Below, piece after piece: positions 7,416 to 13,764 of a stretch of DNA of 13,890 nucleotides. Below the pieces are notes generated by a model. It did not search any database, was not told where the DNA came from, and was given only the letters and a program-made list of their open reading frames with translations. How positions within the stretch are numbered: position 1 is the stretch's first letter; each line of letters opens with the position of its first letter. Origin of the DNA: Caldifarciminota bacterium (GTDB taxonomy: Bacteria; Hydrothermota; Tepidihabitantia; SM23-42); NCBI GenBank assembly GCA_023128195.1, contig JAGMEL010000041.1, positions 1 through 13,890 of the forward strand, in the 5' to 3' direction. A program made the position numbers and the translations under genes.

Positions 7416-7424
7416 AAAGGAGGT
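7416..7424 (+). promoter_or_regulatory. Strong Shine-Dalgarno site with no ATG behind it
   Basis: AAAGGAGGT is as good as the site at 1377-1384 and has the same 5-nt distance to the next expected start, position 7430. The codon there is ATT, in frame with LLLLVVLIG, a typical signal-peptide core. The first standard in-frame start codon is the GTG at 7445, 20 nt away. The site points to a start codon changed from ATG to ATT, or to a rare ATT start. Confidence 0.7.
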
Positions 7425-7429
7425 TTAGT

Positions 7430-8701
7430 ATTTTATTACTTCTTGTGGTACTTATTGGTCGTGATTTTCCAATCAGTACTGCTTATGAAGCGCAGTATTA
7501 TCCCGTTGTTATATTTGCCAATGATCAGTATTATGTTTTCTGGGAGGACTATCGTTTGTACTATTCAGACAAATCGATATATGCAGCTCGGGTTACTACG
7601 GATGGTACAGTGATTGATCCTGATGGTAAATTAATCTTATCTGATAGAACAGTAATTGCCGATATTGCTTTTGATGGAGTTAATTTCCTCGTTGCAATAC
7701 AGGATAGCTGTTGAAGTATGGCAGATATTTTTGGAGTGCGTGTCACTTCTGAATTAGATACATTGAATTCATTAATTATCTGTAATAGACCTGGTGGACA
7801 GACTGATCCTGCAATTGTATATAATGGCGAAAATTTCATTGTTGTTTGGGTTGATGCAATATTCTCCGGGATCGCTGTTGCAAGAGTGGCGCCTCAGGGT
7901 GTAGTTCTTGATACAGGAATTTATATTGGAGGCGGCAGTGGCTATGGTGAAGATTTGCCAGATATAAGTTGTGATTCCCAGCGCTCTTTTGTTGTCTGGT
8001 CGCAGGAGTTTTATGGTGTGTGTGGCAGGTTTATAAATAGTTCTGTGCAACCAGAGGATTCAGTAATAACTATTGATACTACATTGGCTACATCCAGTGC
8101 TCCTAAGGTTGAGTTTGATAATAATAATTATCTCGTTGTGTGGGCAGATTTTTGCTCAACCGGGACAGATCTAGACATCTTTGGGCAATTGGTTTCACCA
8201 CAGGGTAGTATGATTGGTGGGAAAATAACAATTGCACAAGGGCCTGAGATTCAAAGTTACCCTGATATTGTTTTTGACGGTACAAACCATATTGTTGTCT
8301 GGCTTGAAGAATCGAGTAGTCTGTTTGGCCAGGTGATTGGAACTGATGGTCAACTTATTGGCACCAAATTCCGAATTTCAGACAATACCCCTTGTCTTCG
8401 TGATTATCCTGCTATTGGTGTTGGTATGGATAATTATCTTGTTGTCTGGGGTGAATATCATGATGATTATGATATTTATGGTAATGTAGACATTACAATT
8501 GGTGTTAAGGAAGAAGAGTATCCACTAATTGAGGGATTTTTTCCTTCAATTATTTCTGGTAACTTATTGATGCCAGGAGAAAGTAAATTTATTATTTATG
8601 ATATAACAGGAAGGAGGGTTAAAGATAATAATCCTGGGCCCGGCGTATATTTTATAAAGGACGAGGATAGGATAGTGAAAAAAGTAGTCAAGGTTAGATA
8701 A
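7430..8701 (+). pseudogene. Seven-repeat beta-propeller surface protein, interrupted by in-frame TGA
   Basis: One reading frame runs from 7430 to the TAA at 8699-8701, broken only by TGA at 7712-7714 (codon 95). Split at that stop it appears as two ORFs, from GTG 7445 and from ATG 7718, in the same frame. The product has a hydrophobic leader (LLLLVVLIG) and seven repeats of about 50 residues of the 'FDGxNYLVVWxD...DIFGxxV' kind, such as VEFDNNNYLVVWAD and VFDGTNHIVVWLEE, suggesting a seven-bladed propeller. The sorting-like tail has IIYDITGRRV, PGVYFIK and ends VVKVR. The TGA lies in repeat 2 directly after QDSC, and DIFG resumes four residues later, so repeat register is intact. With the missing ATG at 7430 this looks like a recently inactivated gene. 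A sequencing error or TGA readthrough are the alternatives. It was probably an exported surface protein. Confidence 0.75.
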
Positions 8702-8705
8702 TACG

Positions 8706-8733
8706 ACCCTGCCCTTTAAGAAAAGGGCTGGGT
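8706..8733 (+). terminator. Stem-loop after the propeller gene, possible terminator
   Basis: A 12-bp stem with one T-T mismatch (8706-8717 with 8722-8733), of which GCCCTTT-AAGA-AAAGGGC is the perfect inner part, starts 4 nt after the TAA at 8701. It is followed by AAATCC, not a T-run, so any terminator function would be factor-dependent or only moderately strong. It lies where a terminator is expected between convergent genes. Confidence 0.45.
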
Positions 8734-8870
8734 AAATCCTAATTTCAAAATCCGAAATACTAAACAATTTCTAAATTCAAAATTAAAATGTTCAAAATGT
8801 TTTGTTTTAAAAGAAAAGCAGATAGATTATAATATTTTGAATTTCGTATTTAGGTAATTTAAATTTGTTC
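8733..8870. repeat. AT-rich spacer of 7-bp words with inverted copies
   Basis: From 8733 the spacer reads in heptads such as TAAATCC (8733-8739), TAATTTC, AAAATCC and GAAATAC (8754-8760), and continues loosely to about 8780. AAAATGTTC/AAAATGTTT follows as a 9-bp doublet. At about 8842-8864 the same vocabulary returns inverted: TTTGAATTTC and GTATTTAGG are reverse complements of GAAATTCAAA and CCTAAATAC. No coding frame is seen here. Confidence 0.5.
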
Positions 8871-8972
8871 ACCCTGTGGAATAGGAGTAACCTTATTATG
8901 GAAAAAGAAAAATGAAGGCAATCATAGTTAGTGAAGATAGAATCTTTCAAGGAAGGCTGTATTCCACGGGGT
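8871..8972. repeat. 102-bp element bounded by 13-bp inverted repeats, MITE-like or structured RNA
   Basis: ACCCTGTGGAATA (8871-8883) and TATTCCACGGGGT (8960-8972) are inverted copies differing at one base, which becomes a G-U pair in RNA. The 76-nt interior contains a small stem-loop GAAGAT-AGA-ATCTTTC (8933-8948, one bulge) and a weaker one at 8881-8896. The arms match those of the hairpin at 7059-7090 (CCCYGTGRAAT), so the two look like long and short members of one repeat family. The element ends 7 nt from the sirtuin stop codon and sits between convergent genes, where it could also fold in transcripts from either side. No target-site duplication could be identified with confidence. A 20-codon ATG frame inside (8912-8974) is not considered a gene. 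Confidence 0.5.
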
Positions 8973-8977
8973 AAAGA

Positions 8978-9012
8978 ATTTAGATATTAGTATTTAGAGT
9001 TTGTATTATTAG
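8978..9012. repeat. 7-bp array forming the 3' end of the sirtuin gene
   Basis: Five heptads start at 8978; ATTTAGA occurs at 8978-8984 and 8992-8998, with TATTAGT between. On the minus strand this covers the sirtuin stop codon and the codons for its last ten residues (LIIQTLNTNI). Confidence 0.5.
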
Positions 9013-9717
9013 CGGTAGTATCTCTCCTGCTTTGCCCAGAATCGAAACATCTACAATAGAACTTATTGGTGTGGGTTCAAGATTTATTTCGATAATTTTT
9101 GCTCTATTTTTCTTTGCCATCTCCGGGATTGCTGCAGCAGGCCACACTATACCAGAAGTGCCGCATATTATTGATGTATCTGCTGCACTTAAGAATTCTA
9201 AAGAGGCTTGCCAGATGTCCTGAGGAATCTGTTCTCCGAACCAGACGATATCAGGTCTTAATAGCCCCTCACAATCACATTTGGGTAAATTGTTTATTTC
9301 TTTTCCCGGCTCGATTTGATGATGGACAATTCTGCCGCAACTAAGACATCGCGCTCTGAATATATTACCATGAAGTTCTAAAACTTTTTTTGAACCTGCG
9401 CGCCGGTGTAGATTATCCACATTCTGAGTGAGTAACAGAAAATTATTGAATTTCTTTTCCAGTTCTGCTACTGCAAAATGTGCTGGATTCGGTTCGGCTT
9501 TTAAAATTATACCCTGGCGCCAGTGGTACCACTCCCAGACCAGTTCGGGATTTTTCTCAAAAGCCTCGGGTGTAGCAAGATCTGTTGCCGAGTAATTTTT
9601 CCATAAACCATCAGTACCGCGAAAAGTAGGGATTCCACTTTCTGCAGAAATACCAGCACCGGTTAATACAAAGAGTGATTTTGATGATTCGAGAATTTCG
9701 GCTGCTTTTTGTATCAT
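8980..9717 (-). CDS. cobB: NAD-dependent protein deacylase, class III sirtuin (CobB/SIRT5-like)
   Basis: A 245-residue Sir2 family protein that removes acyl groups from lysines using NAD+, giving nicotinamide and O-acyl-ADP-ribose; it acts in the cytoplasm. Motifs in order: GAGIS (20-24) and the GIPTFRG loop (29-34), TQNVD (97-101), catalytic His116 in LELHG, zinc ligands Cys124/Cys127 and Cys147/Cys149, LRPDIVWFGE (153-162) and CGTSG (185-189). Tyr64 and Arg67 in WYHWRQ form the YxxR pair that marks class III sirtuins, whose members prefer succinyl- or malonyl-lysine but often also deacetylate. The second zinc pair is CxC (KCDCEG) instead of the more usual CxxC. The start is the only ATG in front of the first helix; no Shine-Dalgarno site is seen, and an 8-bp array lies just upstream. 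The last residues are encoded by a 7-bp tandem array. Confidence 0.93.
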   Translation of the reverse strand: MIQKAAEILESSKSLFVLTGAGISAESGIPTFRGTDGLWKNYSATDLATPEAFEKNPELVWEWYHWRQGIILKAEPNPAHFAVAELEKKFNNFLLLTQNVDNLHRRAGSKKVLELHGNIFRARCLSCGRIVHHQIEPGKEINNLPKCDCEGLLRPDIVWFGEQIPQDIWQASLEFLSAADTSIICGTSGIVWPAAAIPEMAKKNRAKIIEINLEPTPISSIVDVSILGKAGEILPLIIQTLNTNI

Positions 9718-9728
9718 AAAGTAAGTAT

Positions 9729-9798
9729 ATCAGGTTATCAGGTAATCAGGGTATCAGGGAATTTTTTAAAAACTGGTATTCTGATATCCTGATGACCT
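9729..9798. repeat. 8-bp tandem array with an inverted counterpart upstream of the sirtuin gene
   Basis: ATCAGG begins at 9729, 9737, 9745 and 9753, an exact 8-bp period with two variable bases per unit. The inverted word CTGAT recurs at 9781 and 9789, again 8 bp apart. AGGTTATCAGG (9732-9742) can pair with CCTGATGACCT (9788-9798) with one G-U, so the whole region can fold as a long hairpin around an AT-rich centre. Confidence 0.65.
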
Positions 9799-9806
9799 CC
9801 TGTATT

Positions 9807-10400
9807 TTAGAATTTATAATATAACCCTATCTTCCCGGGTCGTGTGTCGAAACCAAACCGCTCTTCTTCCGCGAATACTACAACGTCAATAATTGAGATG
9901 ATTCTATTGATAATCGCAAAGCCAGGCATGAATGAAGCACGTCGAAGATTTTCCCGTGCAGATTTTCTTCTTCTCCAATAATCACTTTGGTTACTTAAAG
10001 TATCCCATTCCCATGCGTCAGAATCAAAATAGCTATGTTCCTGGATATATTCTTGTTGTCTCTGAGGGTCGTCCGGATATAACCAACTTGCATCCCTTTC
10101 CACCCCTAAATTATGGTCATCCGAAGAAAAATAGCTTTCCAGTGCATCGAAATATTCTGCATCTCGCTGTGCTGGGTTTGCACCAGCGTGGTCTATGGCA
10201 AATACCTTTGCAGATTGATCAATTTTGTGCCCAAAATAGTTGAACCCTAAATAGGTGAGCCAGATTGATCCTTCTATGACAAAAAACGAACGCGCCTTAG
10301 ATTTTTCGCCTTGAATGAGTTCACCTAAACCAGGTATCATAGCAGATGCAAATATTGGGTTCATTGCCTGGAAAATAATCAGTGAAATGCCTAAAAACAT
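9807..10400 (-). CDS. Exported or membrane protein of unknown function, DUF5683-like
   Basis: A 197-residue protein that I cannot assign to a biochemical role. It begins with a hydrophobic leader (1-20), then PGLGELIQGEKSKARSFF (about 23-40) and EGSIWLTYLGFNYFG (43-57). This pattern of PGLG followed by a small cluster of charged residues and a hydrophobic segment resembles DUF5683-type outer-envelope proteins. A polar, acidic, aromatic-rich middle (60-140, e.g. EYFDALESYFSSDD) is followed by basic YWRRRKSARENLRRAS (141-156), a hydrophobic segment (157-176) and an aromatic C-terminus ending YYKF. The ATG is fixed by a GGAGGT site 3 nt upstream. It lies between the M6 protease gene and the sirtuin gene on the same strand, 161 and 89 nt from them. 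The resemblance to DUF5683 is by eye and uncertain. Confidence 0.7.
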   Translation of the reverse strand: MFLGISLIIFQAMNPIFASAMIPGLGELIQGEKSKARSFFVIEGSIWLTYLGFNYFGHKIDQSAKVFAIDHAGANPAQRDAEYFDALESYFSSDDHNLGVERDASWLYPDDPQRQQEYIQEHSYFDSDAWEWDTLSNQSDYWRRRKSARENLRRASFMPGFAIINRIISIIDVVVFAEEERFGFDTRPGKIGLYYKF

Positions 10401-10403
10401 AAT

Positions 10404-10409
10404 ACCTCC
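10404..10409 (-). promoter_or_regulatory. Shine-Dalgarno site of the DUF5683-like gene
   Basis: On the minus strand GGAGGT precedes ATT-ATG, 3 nt from the start codon at 10400-10398. It confirms the start and contrasts with the site-less sirtuin gene downstream. Confidence 0.8.
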
Positions 10410-10420
10410 ATTTAATAAAT

Positions 10421-10560
10421 AAAAGGCTTAAGAGGGCTGAGAGAGGGCAGAAAAGGGCTATTAAAGACTAAAGAGAAGTGATTAGTTAATTCACTAATTA
10501 ACCAATCACTAGTCAACCTATCCATGCCTTTTACTGCCATTTTGAGCCTTCTCCTGCCAT
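10421..10560. repeat. 140-bp spacer: two 10-bp tandem arrays flanking a palindrome
   Basis: On the plus strand, 10421-10460 is four decads with a GGC core (AGAGGGCTGA at 10431-10440, AAAAGGGCTA at 10451-10460). 10521-10560 is four decads with a GCC core at the same place in each (TTACTGCCAT at 10531-10540, CTCCTGCCAT at 10551-10560). The two arrays are roughly reverse complements. Between them, AGTGATTAGTTAATT (10477-10491) and AATTAACCAATCACT (10496-10510) form a 15-bp stem with one mismatch and a CACT loop. CACTA..AACC.AT also repeats directly with a 15-bp period (10492-10521). It lies just after the M6 gene on the minus strand, and the hairpin could end or stabilise that transcript. Confidence 0.65.
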
Positions 10561-10561
10561 C

Positions 10562-13500
10562 TTATTTCAATATTGCGAATTTTTTAAATTTGACTTCTCG
10601 TTGCGATCCGTTTTTTGCCTCAACTCGTAGGATATACACTCCATTTGACTGCCTTGTGAAATCGAATCCAATTTCATTATATTCGTTTGCTGTAGGATTA
10701 TCGAGTTCTGCACCACCAATTTTATGGCCAACCATATCTAAGATTTCTATTGTTACTGTAGCCTCTTGATTTAGAAAAAATCTGACTATGCCATCTTTTT
10801 CGACGGGTGAAGGGTAAATATAGAATGAACCTAAAAGACCGTCAGCGATTTGTGGTTGAGCCAACTCGCCTTCATAATAACCCCAATTTTTTGGAGAATT
10901 CATATAGCCGCTCCACGATACATCTGTTCCCGGGAAATCCCATATATATAGAATACCCGAGTTACTGCCACAGGCGAGTTCCATATCACCATCTGAATCA
11001 AGATCAAATATAACACCAGGTGACGTGAAGCCTCCTTCACCAAAGAGTGGCGAAAATGCGAATTCCTTATTGCGATCATTTATGATCTTTAACTGTCCAT
11101 ACCCGATTGAATCTGAGATTCCAAGACCGAATACCAACTCCTCTTTGCCGTCATTATTTAAATCAGCAGCAAGTATCGGATAGTATATATTGGCATCAGC
11201 ATACCAAGGGAAGTTATTTCCTGGTGTACCGTTGCGATTTGTGACAAACAGTGTTTTGCTACTGTTCGGCATGATGATTTCGAGATATCCATCATTATCA
11301 ATATCAGCAAGTGCTGGTGTTACATAGAACGTAGTATCGATTAAAATATCAAACCATTGCTCTAATGTGTCCGCGCCATATATATATATCGTACCGTAAC
11401 CATTTATTGTTACTGCTTCAGGATTTCCATCGCGGTCTATATCACCGACAACTGGTGAGGCAAAGGTAAGCATATTATGTTTTGAATCATCAAACTCTTT
11501 TATTATGCTATCTTTATCAATGAGCCAAAATCTGCCATCTGAGCCCAGAACCCCTATCTGTCTTTCATCTTTTTTGAAAACACAAGGTGTGGAGAGCAGC
11601 CAGGTATTTAAATGAATAGGGAAGTTTTCTATATTTGAGCCTGAGGAGTTGAGGCAATAAAGATTATAATCCTTACTGCCAAAGATGATTTCATCAATGG
11701 AGTCACCATTAATATCAAATAAAAGTGGTGCTCCAAGGATTTCGTCTCCAGCAGTAAATGAAAAACCCGGCATCGTGTCAAGAGTTTGACCATCAAGACA
11801 GATCAGCTCAAAGCCTTTGGCAAAGAGTATATCATCAGCCCCATCACCATTTACATCACCAACTGCAAGAAACGTTGTAATTTCATGAGGAGAATAATAG
11901 CTGTCATAAAGACTGCCGTCATTATTGTATGCATAGATACGACCACTTTTTGTAGCAGCAATGATTTCTTTGTTACCATCATTATTAAGGTCACCATAAC
12001 TCACTGAGTAGATAGTGTGACCATGTATCGTCGTAACTGGAAAGCCTTCTTGAAAAATATCAAAATCCACAGAAATATCCATAAGTGTATCAAGATATGA
12101 AAGGATCTCGATATTAATCAAAGATTTTCCATAATAAGAATCAGAATTGGGATTGGTAAAAGGTCCAAAATGATGGTTTGCCTTATTGCTGTCGTCAACA
12201 AAAAACGGGTCATAGCGAGAACCAAAATATTCCAGGTTATCGCCATACCACCAGGCATCAAAATGTTGAATACCATCTGCTTCTTCCAAATCAACACCTT
12301 TATGACTCGGATCAATTTGCACTATATTATACCCTGAATCGTACCAGACACTCAGGACTTCATCATCAATGTGCCAGATCAAAATACCGCTGCCCGGTAA
12401 GAAGAAATCATACTCACCATAATCAACATAGATTGGTACTCCATCTTCAACATCAATAATAATAGTATCTTTTTGTCTTATATCCTGCTGCCGGTTTTCA
12501 ATGAGAAAAAATTCAGTTTCAGAGATCGGGACTTTTATCATGGTCTGATTTGCTACTCCGTATTGCAGTGTATCAATCTCTGAGGCGCGGATTGTTAAAA
12601 GGGTTTCAGGATTTGTTATAACCAGAGGATTAACCCAACCCAGTGTATATCTTGACCAGGCACTGAGGTTTGCGGGAATAGCACCTTCAGGCACGCCTGC
12701 AGCAGGGTCACCAACCCAACCGCCAGTACACATCAAGTCCCAGGCACCAACACCATTAGACCAACCAGTGACATCGTATAAATCTGGTAAACCAATCGTG
12801 TGACCGAATTCGTGCACAACAGTTCCTATATTACCAACCATATATTCATCTACCCTTGCCATTTCAGAATTTATCCCAGCACCCCAGATTGTATCTGTTC
12901 CGGCATTAGCAAGAATATAAGGAACACCCAGATAATATTCAAGTGCTCCTGAAGGGATCGTTGCCGAAGGTATGTCCCGAAAGCGGAAGAAATTGAGACT
13001 TGTTTGCATAAGTGTTCCTGCATGAAAAATGACGACATCGTCGTAGTCAGAAAAATCTATAGTTTCATCCATATCTGCTGCAGCAATGGCATCAACGAGT
13101 ATGCGCACCAGTCCCATCTCCATTGCGTAGGTGTTATAATATACAAAGCCAGTACTTGCGTCATAATGGTCAAACCCACTATAAAAACCCATTTCATGGG
13201 GCAATTGATAAGATTCGGTCTCCTCGTCAGGTTTTACTGTCCAGGTAACCTCAAGATTACCAAATGAATTACATTTATAATAATTATTCAAGAACTGCAT
13301 CTGGCGTTCAAAATATATTTTTGTATGGGGCGGGTCATAGAAAAGACCACTATCCGGTGTGTTAAAGGCAACCGTATCCATCTTACCATTGCCCGTAGTA
13401 AAGGAGTCTTCATCTTCGACAAATTCTACTCTTAGAACAAGAACATTCTTTACAGCTCTTCCTTTTGTTGGCCGTGGCATCTCGAATGTTCTGAATAGCT

Positions 13501-13681
13501 TGACCGGTTGGTATCGTTGAACCGGCATACTTTGTACTATACCACTTTCACCCACTAAATTCAATGTAAGGTTTACAGTGGGTGGCTCCTGCGGTATATG
13601 TACCATACTGTTTCTTACGATTGTTAAGCGCTCACCAAACATAAAAACAGCGAACCCAATTAAGGCAAAGATTTTAATCAA
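10562..13681 (-). CDS. Secreted M6 family metalloprotease with FG-GAP repeats and T9SS sorting domain
   Basis: A 1039-residue exported zinc protease. Counting from the preferred TTG start: signal peptide core IKIFALIGFAVFMFG (2-16); pro/N-terminal region; M6 (immune inhibitor A-like) catalytic domain with HEFGHTIGLPDLYD, giving zinc ligands His290, His294 and the third ligand region Asp300, base Glu291, and a Met-turn WDLMCTGGW around Met317; a beta domain to about 545; seven FG-GAP/VCBS-like calcium repeats beginning at Asp564, 609, 656, 747, 793, 840 and 893 (DxNxDG or DxDxDG); then a type A sorting domain (about 950-1039) with FYIYPSPV, VTIEILDMVGHKIG, NGVYILRVEA and ending KKFAILK. An in-frame ATG at 13693 lies before the ribosome site, which is internal to that longer frame, so the TTG at 13681 is preferred. 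It likely degrades external protein while anchored at or released from the cell surface. Confidence 0.92.
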   Translation of the reverse strand: MIKIFALIGFAVFMFGERLTIVRNSMVHIPQEPPTVNLTLNLVGESGIVQSMPVQRYQPVKLFRTFEMPRPTKGRAVKNVLVLRVEFVEDEDSFTTGNGKMDTVAFNTPDSGLFYDPPHTKIYFERQMQFLNNYYKCNSFGNLEVTWTVKPDEETESYQLPHEMGFYSGFDHYDASTGFVYYNTYAMEMGLVRILVDAIAAADMDETIDFSDYDDVVIFHAGTLMQTSLNFFRFRDIPSATIPSGALEYYLGVPYILANAGTDTIWGAGINSEMARVDEYMVGNIGTVVHEFGHTIGLPDLYDVTGWSNGVGAWDLMCTGGWVGDPAAGVPEGAIPANLSAWSRYTLGWVNPLVITNPETLLTIRASEIDTLQYGVANQTMIKVPISETEFFLIENRQQDIRQKDTIIIDVEDGVPIYVDYGEYDFFLPGSGILIWHIDDEVLSVWYDSGYNIVQIDPSHKGVDLEEADGIQHFDAWWYGDNLEYFGSRYDPFFVDDSNKANHHFGPFTNPNSDSYYGKSLINIEILSYLDTLMDISVDFDIFQEGFPVTTIHGHTIYSVSYGDLNNDGNKEIIAATKSGRIYAYNNDGSLYDSYYSPHEITTFLAVGDVNGDGADDILFAKGFELICLDGQTLDTMPGFSFTAGDEILGAPLLFDINGDSIDEIIFGSKDYNLYCLNSSGSNIENFPIHLNTWLLSTPCVFKKDERQIGVLGSDGRFWLIDKDSIIKEFDDSKHNMLTFASPVVGDIDRDGNPEAVTINGYGTIYIYGADTLEQWFDILIDTTFYVTPALADIDNDGYLEIIMPNSSKTLFVTNRNGTPGNNFPWYADANIYYPILAADLNNDGKEELVFGLGISDSIGYGQLKIINDRNKEFAFSPLFGEGGFTSPGVIFDLDSDGDMELACGSNSGILYIWDFPGTDVSWSGYMNSPKNWGYYEGELAQPQIADGLLGSFYIYPSPVEKDGIVRFFLNQEATVTIEILDMVGHKIGGAELDNPTANEYNEIGFDFTRQSNGVYILRVEAKNGSQREVKFKKFAILK

Positions 13682-13685
13682 CTTA

Positions 13686-13691
13686 ACCTCC
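13686..13691 (-). promoter_or_regulatory. Shine-Dalgarno site that decides the M6 protease start
   Basis: GGAGGT on the minus strand lies 4 nt before TTG (13681-13679) and overlaps the G of the in-frame ATG at 13693-13691. The ATG itself has no site upstream (ATACCAAAG). A TTG start gives a signal peptide beginning MIKIFALIG. Confidence 0.65.
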
Positions 13692-13714
13692 ATCTTTGGT
13701 ATATGATTTAATGG

Positions 13715-13743
13715 TTTATACCCTAATTCAGTAATGAATACAA
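13715..13743 (-). promoter_or_regulatory. Possible promoter before the M6 protease gene
   Basis: On the minus strand TTGTAT (13743-13738) and TATAAA (13720-13715) are separated by 17 nt, and the -10-like box is about 33 nt from the TTG start. A perfect TTGACA (13754-13749) is also present, but without a good partner at 16-18 nt. Chance matches are likely in AT-rich DNA. Confidence 0.22.
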
Positions 13744-13764
13744 ATTATTGTCAATACAGATGGA

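Noticed and set aside
7712..7760. Selenocysteine at the in-frame TGA of the propeller gene
   Set aside because: No convincing SECIS-like hairpin is visible in the 40 nt after the TGA (only a 3-bp GTG/CAC stem), and the site is a surface loop of a repeat protein with no redox motif. The missing start codon fits decay better.
8912..8974. 20-codon ATG frame inside the inverted-repeat element
   Set aside because: It has no Shine-Dalgarno site, overlaps the right inverted arm and is too short to recognise; the palindromic structure explains the sequence better.
11786..12459. Plus-strand open frames opposite the M6 protease
   Set aside because: They lie entirely within the FG-GAP and beta-domain coding region on the other strand; their low-complexity composition is that expected of shadow frames.
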